Assembly: GCF_004340975.1 (NCBI RefSeq)
Contig: NZ_SLXA01000001.1
Coordinates: 1 to 64,000, forward strand
Source of the DNA: Frisingicoccus caecimuris
GTDB lineage: Bacteria > Bacillota > Clostridia > Lachnospirales > Lachnospiraceae
Length of the DNA: 64,000 nucleotides
Reading direction: 5' to 3'
Shown here in pieces: positions 1 through 8,475 of this stretch (its first letter is position 1; every line of letters begins with the position of its first letter). The position numbers and the translations under genes are program-made. The notes beneath the pieces were generated by a model that saw only the letters and a program-made list of their open reading frames with translations, had not been told where the DNA came from and did no database searches.

Positions 1-96
1 AGCCGAAAGAGAAAGCCAGCGCCTTGAGACGCTGGCCTAGTATCATGGGCTTATAGCCCTGGAACAAGCCACCCGTTTTACGGGTGGTCATGACTT
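1..96 (+). mobile_element. Possible right end of an IS200/IS605-type element (omegaRNA-like hairpins)
   Basis: Three hairpins follow one another: GCCAGCG (15-21) with CGCTGGC (30-36), GGGCT (47-51) with AGCCC (55-59), and CCACCCGT (69-76) with ACGGGTGG (80-87). The last has no T-tract, so it is a poor terminator. A run of GC-rich hairpins ending in a CCACCCG/CGGGTGG stem resembles the 3' end of TnpB-carrying IS200/IS605 elements, where the omegaRNA overlaps the tnpB 3' end. A reading frame is open from base 2 to a TAG at 38-40 and could be the tail of a gene outside the window. This is pattern recognition; no transposase domain is visible here. Confidence 0.35.
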
Positions 97-128
97 TTAA
101 ACACAGGAAAACTTCTATGTTTTTAGGG

Positions 129-157
129 TTGATTTAATGAATATTATCTAGTATATT
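129..157 (+). promoter_or_regulatory. Sigma-A promoter upstream of plsX
   Basis: TTGATT (129-134), a 17-bp spacer and TATATT (152-157) lie 39 bases before the plsX start codon. I looked for a FapR-type palindrome, which often controls plsX in Firmicutes, and did not see one. Confidence 0.55.
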
Positions 158-196
158 TATAGATGATTACAGAGTATGTAATTGGAGGCATAAAAT

Positions 197-1201
197 ATGG
201 AAGAGTTAGTAACGGTCGCTCTGGATGTCATGGGCGGTGATCACGCACCGTCTGAGATTATCAAAGGCGGCGTGGAAGCGGTAAATGCCAGTAAACAGGT
301 CAAGGTCCTCATGGTCGGTGATGAAGTGAAGATTAAAGAGGAACTGGACAAATATACCTGTGACAGGGAACGGATTGAAATTGTTCCGACAACGGAAGTC
401 ATCAGTAATAATGAAGCGCCGGTCAATGCGATTCGGAATAAAACGGATTCCTCTATCGTGCGGTGTCAGCGACTTGTAAAGAAAGGCGAGGCAGATGCTA
501 TGGTGTCGGCCGGTTCGACCGGAGCTCTGCTGGCCGGAGGACAATTGATCGTAGGACGGGTTAAGGGTGTGCATCGACCGCCATTGGCTCCGTTGATTCC
601 GACGGCCAAAGGATTTTCATTGCTGATTGATTGTGGGGCCAACGTGGATGCCCGGGCGGTACATCTTCTGCAGTTTGCACAGATTGGTACGATATATATG
701 GAAGATATCATCGGCGTTAAGAATCCGAAAGTTGCCATTGTCAATATTGGTGCAGAAGAAGAAAAAGGAAATCAATTGGTCAAGGAAGCTTATCCGCTTT
801 TGAAAGAATGTCCATCGATTCATTTTATCGGCAGTATTGAAGCCAGAGATATTCCGTCAGGTGAGGCAGATATCATCGTCTGTGATGCGTTTGTCGGTAA
901 TGTCATTTTAAAACTGTATGAAGGCGTGGGTAACACATTGATTCATAAAATTAAAGTATCCATGATGTCATCGCTCCGGAGTAAAATCGGCGGATGGCTC
1001 GTTAAACCTGCATTAAAGGCTACGGTGAAAGAATTTGATGCTTCGGAGTACGGTGGCGTTCCACTGCTCGGGCTGAAAGGGCTGGTCGTGAAAGCCCATG
1101 GCAGTTCCAGCGCACAGGAGATCCAGCGGGCAATAATTCAATGCATAACCTTTAAACAGCAGAATATCAATGTACGGATAGAGGAAGTTTTGAATCAGTG
1201 A
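197..1201 (+). CDS. plsX: Phosphate acyltransferase PlsX
   Basis: PlsX makes acyl-phosphate from acyl-ACP and inorganic phosphate at the membrane surface, the first step of phosphatidic acid synthesis in most Gram-positive bacteria. The 334-residue product has the family N-terminus (ALDVMGGDHAP), the STGALLAGG stretch near residue 107 and the family's usual length. GGAGG sits 9 bases before the ATG. It is followed 48 bases later by acpP, whose product in acylated form is its substrate. PlsY, which uses acyl-phosphate, lies 18 kb downstream at 19071. Family assignment is firm. Confidence 0.97.
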   Translation: MEELVTVALDVMGGDHAPSEIIKGGVEAVNASKQVKVLMVGDEVKIKEELDKYTCDRERIEIVPTTEVISNNEAPVNAIRNKTDSSIVRCQRLVKKGEADAMVSAGSTGALLAGGQLIVGRVKGVHRPPLAPLIPTAKGFSLLIDCGANVDARAVHLLQFAQIGTIYMEDIIGVKNPKVAIVNIGAEEEKGNQLVKEAYPLLKECPSIHFIGSIEARDIPSGEADIIVCDAFVGNVILKLYEGVGNTLIHKIKVSMMSSLRSKIGGWLVKPALKATVKEFDASEYGGVPLLGLKGLVVKAHGSSSAQEIQRAIIQCITFKQQNINVRIEEVLNQ

Positions 1202-1249
1202 TTTCCCAATCTCATAAAATAATTAATATTTTTGAAAGGACGTTAGATT

Positions 1250-1480
1250 ATGGAATTAGAAAGATTAAAAGAGATTATTGCAGATATCCTGGGGCTTGAT
1301 ACCAATGAGATTACAATGGATTCTTCTTTTACGGAAGACCTTGGCTGTGATTCTCTTGATACAGTAGAGATTATTATGGCTATTGAGGATGAACTTGACA
1401 TTAAGATTTCGGATGATGCGGCCGAAAGCATTGTCACTGTTGGTGATGCGATGGAAGCGATTAAAAACATTTTAAATTGA
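1250..1480 (+). CDS. acpP: Acyl carrier protein
   Basis: This 76-residue acidic protein carries growing fatty acyl chains on 4'-phosphopantetheine. The attachment serine is Ser35 in the DSLD motif, within the usual LGCDSLDTVEI context that starts helix 2. The protein is rich in Glu and Asp, as expected. It sits between plsX and rnc, the common Firmicutes arrangement. A stem-loop with a T-tract follows at 1493-1526 and should end much of the plsX-acpP transcription before rnc. Confidence 0.97.
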   Translation: MELERLKEIIADILGLDTNEITMDSSFTEDLGCDSLDTVEIIMAIEDELDIKISDDAAESIVTVGDAMEAIKNILN

Positions 1481-1492
1481 TTGTAGTAAACA

Positions 1493-1526
1493 GGGGTCTC
1501 CGGTTACAAGAAGAGGCTCCTTTTTT
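1493..1526 (+). terminator. Rho-independent terminator after acpP
   Basis: GGGGTCTC (1493-1500) pairs with GAGGCTCC (1513-1520) using two G-U pairs and is followed by six T residues. Confidence 0.65.
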
Positions 1527-1559
1527 AAATCATCGAACAAAAACAGAAAGGAAAATATA

Positions 1560-2285
1560 ATGGATTTAAAAAAAATCACAGTTTTTCAACAAAAGATCGG
1601 CTATGAATATTCGGATGCTTCGCTGCTTGAAACAGCATTGATTCACAGCTCCTTTGCCAATGAACATGATCTCAGAAAATTTCAGAATAATGAACGTCTG
1701 GAATTTCTTGGGGATGCGGTATTGGAACTGGTCTCAAGCGAGGTATTGTTTAAAAAATACCCGGAAAAGCTGGAAGGTACGCTGAGCAAGACACGGGCAA
1801 GCCTTGTATGTGAACCTGCACTGGCCCATTGCGCCAGAGAATTGGATCTTGGGAATTTTCTTCAGCTTGGTAAGGGGGAGGATATGACAGGAGGAAGAGA
1901 CAGGGACTCTATTTTGTCTGATGCTCTGGAGGCTGTCATCGGAAGCTTATATCTGGATGGAGGACTGGAATCGGCGCGGCAGTTTATCATGAATTTTGTC
2001 TTAAATGATATGGAAAATACCCGTCTTTTTCATGATAGTAAAACAACGCTCCAGGAGAATATTCAGAGCTGGTCGAAGGAAACGCCGGTCTATGAATTGG
2101 TGGATGTTTTCGGACCGGAACATAATCGGACCTTTGTCATGCAGATTCGTCTGGGAAATCGGATCCTCGGAAAAGGAAGCGGCCGGACAAAACAGGCAGC
2201 CGGACAAAATGCGGCTTATGAATCCTTATTGGCGTTAAAGGCAGAGGGACTATTCAAGGACAAGGACGAAGATTTATGTATTTAA
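1560..2285 (+). CDS. rnc: Ribonuclease III
   Basis: RNase III cleaves double-stranded RNA, including rRNA precursors. The 241-residue protein has the RNase III signature NERLEFLGDAVLE (residues 44-56) with metal-binding Asp52, and the second catalytic acidic pair in DALEAVIG (Asp121, Glu124). The C-terminal part from about residue 159 is a double-stranded RNA-binding domain with the GSGRTKQAAGQNAA stretch. The 3' end overlaps the smc start by 10 bases, so the two are translationally linked. Confidence 0.97.
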   Translation: MDLKKITVFQQKIGYEYSDASLLETALIHSSFANEHDLRKFQNNERLEFLGDAVLELVSSEVLFKKYPEKLEGTLSKTRASLVCEPALAHCARELDLGNFLQLGKGEDMTGGRDRDSILSDALEAVIGSLYLDGGLESARQFIMNFVLNDMENTRLFHDSKTTLQENIQSWSKETPVYELVDVFGPEHNRTFVMQIRLGNRILGKGSGRTKQAAGQNAAYESLLALKAEGLFKDKDEDLCI

Positions 2286-5200
2286 AAAGTATCGAACTGC
2301 AGGGGTTTAAATCCTTTGCCAATAAGACGGTTTTAAAATTCAATAAAGGTATTACCGGCATTGTGGGACCTAACGGCAGCGGAAAGAGTAATGTGGCCGA
2401 TGCGGTGCGATGGGTACTTGGCGAACAAAGCGCCAGGCAGCTTCGCGGAAGCAAGATGGAGGACGTTATTTTTTCTGGTACCGAGAACAGAAAACCCTTA
2501 GGTTTTGCCTATGTCGCCATTACCATTGATAATTCAGATCACAAGTTGCCTATCGATTATGAGGAGCTGACAGTGGCCAGGCGTGTCTACCGCTCCGGCG
2601 AGAGTGAATATCTGATCAATGGACATACTAGTCGGCTTAAGGATGTACAGGAACTTTTTTTTGATACGGGAATCGGAAAAGAGGGATACTCGATCATCGG
2701 CCAGGGACAGATTGATAAAATATTAAGCGGTAAACCGGAGGACCGGCGGGAGCTTTTTGATGAAGCGGTCGGTATTGTTAAATATAAAAAACGGAAGGCT
2801 CTGGCAGAGAAGAATCTTAATATTGAAAAGCAGAATCTGTACCGGGTGACGGATATTTTGTCCGAACTGGAAAAACAGATCGGTCCTTTGTCACGTCAGT
2901 CTGAAAAGGCAAGAGAATATTTAAAATTACGGGATTCCTTAAAAGCTCTGGACATACAAATGTATCTCTCCGAATATGCCCGGCTGAAAAAAGCGTCGGC
3001 AGAGTATGCGGACAAATTAAACATTGCACAGAACGATCTGGAAACAACGAGGAAGGCTCTGGAAGCCGCCCGGTTGGAATATGGCCGGATGGAAGCTGCT
3101 CTCGAGGAACGGGGAGGCCGGATTGATGCATTAAAAAATCAGATTTCTGATATACAGTTGGAACGTGAAAAGGCAGAAAGCGAGATTCGTCTTTTAAAAG
3201 AGCAGGTTCGCAGTGAGGAAGCTGCCGAAGGACATTATAAGGAACGGCAGGCTCAGGTTTCAGACGGCATTGCCGGAAAAAAACAGGAAGTCTCCCAATG
3301 GGAACAAGAGATGACCGGGCTGGCAGATAAGATTGCTGCACTACAGGACGCAAAGGATCAGGCGGAGAATCAACTGGATTCCATGAATGGCAGTATTGAC
3401 AAACTTCGTCAGGCGATTGAAGAGAAAAACAGTGATGTGATCGAATCGCTGAATCACATCGGTAGTGTGAAGGCGAAACTTCAGCGTTATGATACCATGC
3501 TGGAACAGATTCAGATTCGTAAGTCGGAATTGAATCAACGTTTGCTTACGATGCAGAGTGAGGCGGCCAGCCGTGAAGAAACACTTGAACGATACAGCAG
3601 TGAACAGAAAGAATTGGATGCGCGTCGGGAATACCTTCAGAAAAAATTAGCGGACTGTCATGAGAAAGGTCAGATGATCCAAAAGCAGATCGATGACTTT
3701 CATGACACCCTGAATGCAAAAGAACAGGAATATCATCGGTTAAGTTCCCGATTCCAGACGCTTCAGGGAATCACGGAACGTTATGAGGGTTATGGTAACA
3801 GTATTCGCCGAATCATGGAACAGAAAAAGCAAACACCGGGAATCATCGGTGTTGTTGCAGATATAATCAAAGTAGATAAAGTCTATGAGACGGCTGTGGA
3901 GACAGCCCTTGGCGGCAGTATCCAGAATGTTGTTACAAAGGATGAAAAAACAGCGAAGCTTATGATTGATTTTTTGAAACGAAATCGCTTTGGACGGGCC
4001 ACATTTTTACCACTGACAAGTATCCTTCCAAAGACTCTGCCGGAACGGGAACGCATTTTAAAAGAGAATGGGGTTGTCGGCATTGCAAGTGAATTGATTT
4101 CGTGCGGACCAGAGTTTGACGGCCTGGCCGATTATCTTCTGGGCCGGGTGGTGGTTGCTGACCATATGGACAATGCGCTGAAGCTGGCAAGAAAATATCG
4201 CTATTCCCTCAGAATCGTTACTCTGGAAGGCGAATCCCTGAGCCCTGGCGGCTCGATTTCCGGTGGTACATTTAAAAATGCAAGTAATCTCCTTGGCCGT
4301 CATCGAGAGATGGAAGAAATGGAGACCAGGATGGAACGGCTTAAAACCGAACTTGCTCTTTTAAATCGTCAGACCGATGAAGCTCACGATGCAAAACGGG
4401 AAAATAAACGGCGTATCGGAAGTATTCAGGAGGACCTGCAGGAAATCGGTCTTAAATCCAATACCATTTATGTGAATGTGAATCAGTTAAAATCTTCTGC
4501 TGCATCCCAGGGAGCGACGTATAAAGAGCTTTCGGGAGAGTCTGATGAATTGAAGCGTCAGACTGGGGAGATCAATACATTTAAAAAAGATCTACTGAAA
4601 GAACGGGAAGCGCAGGAACTGCTGAAATCTGAAGCAGAGGGCGCTATCGAGGTATTGAATGAGAAACTGGAAGCAGAAATTTTACGTCAACAGGAGTTTT
4701 CTGGTAAAACATCGGAGCTTGGCATTGATTTTTCAGGCTACATACAAAAACAGAATTTCCTGAAAGAGAATCGAAAACGCATTCTGGAAGAAATTCAGGC
4801 GTTGGAAAGGGAATATGAGGAACTTTCCGGAAAGGTGTCGGAATGTAAATGTATTATCCGGGAAAAGACTGAAAAGATTCAGACTATGGAATCGAAGGCT
4901 GAAATGATGGAGACAGGCGATGCTTCTCTGGATAAAGAATTAGAGCTTCTTTCAGCTGAACGAGAAAAAATGACAGCAGTTCATAAACAGTTTTTTGAGC
5001 GCCGGGAGAATCTTTCAGACCGATGCAGCCTTCTGGACAAAGAGATTTTCCGATTGGAGCATTTAAGTGAAAAATGTGAGGAAGACCGGACGAAACTCAG
5101 CAATTACATGTGGGATGAATATGAGCTGACTTATAATAAGGCTTTAGAACTTCAGAAAACAGACTCGGAAGCCTTGTCAATAGAGGATATCCGGCGCTGG

Positions 5201-5842
5201 ATCAGTGAACTTAAGAAGTCCATCAAAGGACTTGGCAATATTAATCTGAATGCTATTGAAGAATATAAAGATGTATCGGAACGTTATACTATGTTAAAAA
5301 CACAGCATGACGATCTGGTTGAAGCTGAGGGTAAATTGACGGGAATCATTCATGATCTGGATCAGGCCATGCGTGAACAGTTTCGGGAAAATTTTGTTAA
5401 AATCCAGGAAAATTTCAAACGGGTATTTGCCGAATTGTTCGGCGGCGGTAAAGGAACATTGGAATTGATGGAGGATGCGGATATTTTAGATGCGGGTATC
5501 CGGATCATTGCTCAGCCTCCAGGTAAGAAACTCCAAAACATGATGCAGCTTTCCGGCGGTGAAAAGGCGCTGACGGCCATCGCCCTGCTTTTTGCCATTC
5601 AGAGTCTGAAGCCATCACCTTTCTGCCTGCTGGATGAAATCGAAGCGGCTCTGGATGATGCCAATGTTAAGCGCTATGCCAGATATTTGAATAATCTGAC
5701 CGAGGATACCCAGTTTATCATTATCACACACCGGCGCGGGACGATGAATGCGGCAGACGTACTCTATGGTGTGACGATGCAGGAAAAGGGCGTATCCGCA
5801 CTGGTATCTGTAAATTTGATTGAAAATGAACTGACAAAATAG
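2276..5842 (+). CDS. smc: Chromosome segregation protein SMC
   Basis: This is the ATPase of the bacterial condensin, which loads at ParB/parS and organises the chromosome. The 1188-residue protein has the full layout: Walker A GPNGSGKSN at 31-39, a coiled coil, a hinge near residues 510-660 with a glycine-rich SPGGSISGG segment, a second coiled coil, the ABC signature LSGGEKAL starting at 1092, and Walker B with LLDE at about 1118-1121. Length is standard. It overlaps rnc by 10 bases and is followed by ftsY after 10 bases, the order rnc-smc-ftsY seen in many Firmicutes. ScpA/ScpB are not in the window. Confidence 0.98.
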   Translation: MYLKSIELQGFKSFANKTVLKFNKGITGIVGPNGSGKSNVADAVRWVLGEQSARQLRGSKMEDVIFSGTENRKPLGFAYVAITIDNSDHKLPIDYEELTVARRVYRSGESEYLINGHTSRLKDVQELFFDTGIGKEGYSIIGQGQIDKILSGKPEDRRELFDEAVGIVKYKKRKALAEKNLNIEKQNLYRVTDILSELEKQIGPLSRQSEKAREYLKLRDSLKALDIQMYLSEYARLKKASAEYADKLNIAQNDLETTRKALEAARLEYGRMEAALEERGGRIDALKNQISDIQLEREKAESEIRLLKEQVRSEEAAEGHYKERQAQVSDGIAGKKQEVSQWEQEMTGLADKIAALQDAKDQAENQLDSMNGSIDKLRQAIEEKNSDVIESLNHIGSVKAKLQRYDTMLEQIQIRKSELNQRLLTMQSEAASREETLERYSSEQKELDARREYLQKKLADCHEKGQMIQKQIDDFHDTLNAKEQEYHRLSSRFQTLQGITERYEGYGNSIRRIMEQKKQTPGIIGVVADIIKVDKVYETAVETALGGSIQNVVTKDEKTAKLMIDFLKRNRFGRATFLPLTSILPKTLPERERILKENGVVGIASELISCGPEFDGLADYLLGRVVVADHMDNALKLARKYRYSLRIVTLEGESLSPGGSISGGTFKNASNLLGRHREMEEMETRMERLKTELALLNRQTDEAHDAKRENKRRIGSIQEDLQEIGLKSNTIYVNVNQLKSSAASQGATYKELSGESDELKRQTGEINTFKKDLLKEREAQELLKSEAEGAIEVLNEKLEAEILRQQEFSGKTSELGIDFSGYIQKQNFLKENRKRILEEIQALEREYEELSGKVSECKCIIREKTEKIQTMESKAEMMETGDASLDKELELLSAEREKMTAVHKQFFERRENLSDRCSLLDKEIFRLEHLSEKCEEDRTKLSNYMWDEYELTYNKALELQKTDSEALSIEDIRRWISELKKSIKGLGNINLNAIEEYKDVSERYTMLKTQHDDLVEAEGKLTGIIHDLDQAMREQFRENFVKIQENFKRVFAELFGGGKGTLELMEDADILDAGIRIIAQPPGKKLQNMMQLSGGEKALTAIALLFAIQSLKPSPFCLLDEIEAALDDANVKRYARYLNNLTEDTQFIIITHRRGTMNAADVLYGVTMQEKGVSALVSVNLIENELTK

Positions 5843-5852
5843 GAGGAAAACA

Positions 5853-6776
5853 ATGTCGGAAGAGAAGAAAGGCTTTTTCAGCCGTCTGGTCGAAGGACTT
5901 ACAAAGACCCGGAACAATATTGCTTCGGTATTTGATGATATTTTCAGTGGATTTTCATCCATTGATGATGATTTTTATGAAGAACTGGAAGAAGTTCTTG
6001 TTATGGCGGATATCGGCATTCATACAACAGAGATGATCATTGAGGATTTAAAGGTGAAAGTGAAAGAAAATCATCTGAAGGAACCAGCCGAGTGCCGGGA
6101 GTATCTTATCCATTCGATCAAAGAACAGATGGCGGTGACGGAGGGCGCCTATGAATTTGAAAATAAGAAGACAGTCATGCTCATTATCGGTGTCAACGGC
6201 GTAGGCAAGACGACTTCTGTCGGCAAACTGGCCGGACAGTATAAAAATGCCGGAAAAAAAGTTTTACTGGCGGCGGCGGATACCTTCCGGGCCGGAGCTA
6301 TTGAGCAGTTGGTCGAGTGGTCGCATCGGGCCGGAGTAGATGTCATTGCCGGTCAGGAGGGTTCAGACCCGGCAGCGGTAGTTTTTGACGCAGTAGCCGC
6401 TGCAAAGGCACGAAATACAGACATTTTAATTTGTGATACGGCGGGACGTCTCCATAATAAGAAAAATCTGATGGAAGAATTGAAGAAAATTAATCGAATC
6501 ATCGATCGGGAATATCCGGATGCCTTCCGTGAAACGATGATCGTTCTGGATGGAACAACCGGACAAAATGCCCTGGTACAGGCAAAACAGTTTAAGGAAG
6601 TGGCGGATATAACCGGAATTATTCTGACGAAACTGGATGGAACCGCCAAGGGGGGAATAGCCATAGCTATCCAGTCCGAACTGGGAGTTCCGGTGAAATA
6701 CATCGGTATTGGCGAAAAAATCGAGGATCTGCAGAAATTTGACAGTGATTCTTTTGTGGATGCACTGTTTCAATAA
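5853..6776 (+). CDS. ftsY: Signal recognition particle receptor FtsY
   Basis: FtsY is the membrane-associated GTPase that docks SRP-ribosome complexes at the Sec translocon. The 307-residue product is the short Gram-positive form, with a brief charged N-terminus instead of the long acidic A domain of E. coli. The NG domain shows GVNGVGKTT (113-121), the DTAGR motif, and the TKLDGTAKGG motif near the C-terminus. AGGAGG lies before the ATG. The partner GTPase Ffh is encoded 1.7 kb downstream, with ilvA and ylxM between. Confidence 0.97.
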   Translation: MSEEKKGFFSRLVEGLTKTRNNIASVFDDIFSGFSSIDDDFYEELEEVLVMADIGIHTTEMIIEDLKVKVKENHLKEPAECREYLIHSIKEQMAVTEGAYEFENKKTVMLIIGVNGVGKTTSVGKLAGQYKNAGKKVLLAAADTFRAGAIEQLVEWSHRAGVDVIAGQEGSDPAAVVFDAVAAAKARNTDILICDTAGRLHNKKNLMEELKKINRIIDREYPDAFRETMIVLDGTTGQNALVQAKQFKEVADITGIILTKLDGTAKGGIAIAIQSELGVPVKYIGIGEKIEDLQKFDSDSFVDALFQ

Positions 6777-6794
6777 AAAAAGGGGAATGCCATC

Positions 6795-8012
6795 ATGTTG
6801 ACATTAGAAAAATTTGAAGAAGCTTCCGAACGACTGAATCGGGTATTACTTGAGACAAAACTGGTTTACAGTGATTATTTTTCAGAACAGACCGGAGCGA
6901 AAGTCTATTTCAAACCGGAAAATATGCAGTTTACAGGCGCTTATAAGCTTCGGGGCGCCTACTATAAAATCAGTACGCTGACGCCGGAGGAAAGGGAACG
7001 GGGGATTATTTCAGCCTCTGCCGGAAATCATGCTCAGGGTGTGGCCTATGCGGCTAAATTGATGGGAGCGAAGGCGGTCATCGTTATGCCGACGACAACA
7101 CCGCTTATTAAAGTGAACCGGACCAAAGGTTACGGTGCCGAGGTCATTCTTCATGGAGACGTTTATGATGATGCCTGCGCCTGCGCATTGGAACTGGCTG
7201 AAGAAAAGGGGTATACCTTTATCCATCCTTTTAATGATGAAACTGTTGCTACCGGCCAGGGAACGATCGCCATGGAAATCATCAAAGAACTTCCGACGGT
7301 CGATTACATTCTTGTGCCGATCGGCGGTGGCGGACTTTGCTGCGGCGTCTCCACTTTGGCTAAAATGCTGAATCCAAAGATCAAGGTCATTGGCGTGGAA
7401 CCGGCCGGAGCCGCTTGTATGAAAGCCTCCCTGGCTGCCGGACATGTAGTGACGCTGCCGAAGGTGACGACGATTGCCGACGGTACGGCTGTAAAAACAC
7501 CGGGTGATGTGGTCTTCCCATATATTCAGAAAAATGTAGATGATATCATTACAGTGGAGGATGACGATCTGATCGCAGCTTTCCTTGATATGATGGAAAA
7601 TCACAAAATGATTGTTGAAAATTCCGGACTTTTGACCGTAGCAGCTTTAAAACAGTTGAATATTAAGGGCAAAAAAGTTGTTTCTATTTTGAGCGGCGGC
7701 AATATGGACGTTATTACCATTGCATCGGTTGTTCAAAATGGCCTGATCCAGCGAGACCGTATTTTTACCGTTTCCGTACTTTTACCGGACAAGCCGGGTG
7801 AACTCCATAGGGTTGCCGGTATTCTTGCCGAGCTGCGGGGCAACGTTATCAAATTGGAACATAACCAGTTTGTCAGCGTCAACCGGAGCAACGTGGTTGA
7901 ACTTCTTATTACTTTGGAAGCCTTCGGTACGGAGCATAAAGAACGGATTTTAAAAGAACTGGAGAACCAGGGATACCGGCCGCTTTTGAAGATTCCCAAA
8001 CAGATTTACTAA
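6795..8012 (+). CDS. ilvA: Threonine ammonia-lyase (threonine dehydratase)
   Basis: The predicted reaction is PLP-dependent deamination of threonine to 2-oxobutyrate, feeding isoleucine synthesis or threonine catabolism. In the 405-residue protein the PLP lysine is Lys51 in TGAYKLRGA, with the phosphate-cradling GGGGL loop near 177-181. A single ACT domain occupies about 328-405, giving the medium-length form found in many Clostridia, between short TdcB and long two-domain IlvA. It follows ftsY by 18 bases but has no functional link with SRP genes. A new promoter begins 16 bases after its stop, so it is probably the last gene of its transcript. Biosynthetic versus catabolic role cannot be decided here. 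Confidence 0.93.
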   Translation: MLTLEKFEEASERLNRVLLETKLVYSDYFSEQTGAKVYFKPENMQFTGAYKLRGAYYKISTLTPEERERGIISASAGNHAQGVAYAAKLMGAKAVIVMPTTTPLIKVNRTKGYGAEVILHGDVYDDACACALELAEEKGYTFIHPFNDETVATGQGTIAMEIIKELPTVDYILVPIGGGGLCCGVSTLAKMLNPKIKVIGVEPAGAACMKASLAAGHVVTLPKVTTIADGTAVKTPGDVVFPYIQKNVDDIITVEDDDLIAAFLDMMENHKMIVENSGLLTVAALKQLNIKGKKVVSILSGGNMDVITIASVVQNGLIQRDRIFTVSVLLPDKPGELHRVAGILAELRGNVIKLEHNQFVSVNRSNVVELLITLEAFGTEHKERILKELENQGYRPLLKIPKQIY

Positions 8013-8028
8013 ATTTTTAAAAAATCAG

Positions 8029-8057
8029 TTGACAGAGCGTCAAAGATAAGGTACAAT
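8029..8057 (+). promoter_or_regulatory. Near-consensus sigma-A promoter for ylxM-ffh
   Basis: TTGACA (8029-8034), an exact 17-bp spacer and TACAAT (8052-8057). The expected start site falls inside or at the edge of the inverted repeat at 8059-8090. Confidence 0.85.
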
Positions 8058-8058
8058 A

Positions 8059-8090
8059 CCACCTGTAAAGTAAAAACACTTTACAGGTGG
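8059..8090 (+). promoter_or_regulatory. Perfect 12-bp inverted repeat in the ylxM leader, masking the SD
   Basis: The arms 8059-8070 (CCACCTGTAAAG) and 8079-8090 (CTTTACAGGTGG) are perfectly complementary across an 8-base loop. The right arm contains AGGTGG (8085-8090), the only Shine-Dalgarno-like sequence, 7 bases before the ylxM ATG. TGCTTTT follows the stem directly. The element could therefore be a terminator or attenuator, a translation-blocking hairpin, or a DNA operator at the start site. The sequence does not decide between these. Confidence 0.8.
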
Positions 8091-8097
8091 TGCTTTT

Positions 8098-8457
8098 ATG
8101 GATAAGATATTAAGGCAGGCATTGCTTTATGATTTTTACGGAGAATTGCTGACGGAACATCAAAAGTCAATCTATGAGGATTTCGTTCTGAACGATTACT
8201 CTTTGAGTGAGATTGGAGAGGATCGGAAGATCAGCCGTCAGGGAGTTTATGATATTATTAAACGCTGCGACAAGCTTCTGAATGGTTATGAAGAAAAACT
8301 TCATCTGGTTCAGAAGTTTTTAATGGCAAAAGAGCAGGTTGCAAAGATTCATGAACTTGCCAGTGAGATTCTTAAAGCGGAAGGCGCCCCGGATGAAGCC
8401 ACCGAATATCTACGGCAGATTGAGAATATTTCCAATGGCATATTGGAAGAGATGTAG
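8098..8457 (+). CDS. ylxM: YlxM-family helix-turn-helix protein
   Basis: The 119-residue product matches the YlxM/p13 family encoded next to ffh in Firmicutes. Residues 1-60 form a sigma-like helix-turn-helix (DYSLSEIGEDRKISRQGVYD), followed by helices with coiled-coil character. In streptococci the family has been linked to SRP function. The ATG follows the leader hairpin at 8059-8090 immediately, so initiation is probably controlled by that structure. It lies 18 bases before ffh. The DNA-binding fold makes autoregulation through the palindrome a reasonable guess. Confidence 0.9.
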   Translation: MDKILRQALLYDFYGELLTEHQKSIYEDFVLNDYSLSEIGEDRKISRQGVYDIIKRCDKLLNGYEEKLHLVQKFLMAKEQVAKIHELASEILKAEGAPDEATEYLRQIENISNGILEEM

Positions 8458-8475
8458 CCGGAAGGGAGGTTTTCC

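Noticed and set aside
100-196. FapR-type palindrome upstream of plsX
   Set aside because: No convincing inverted repeat of the expected kind was found around the promoter.
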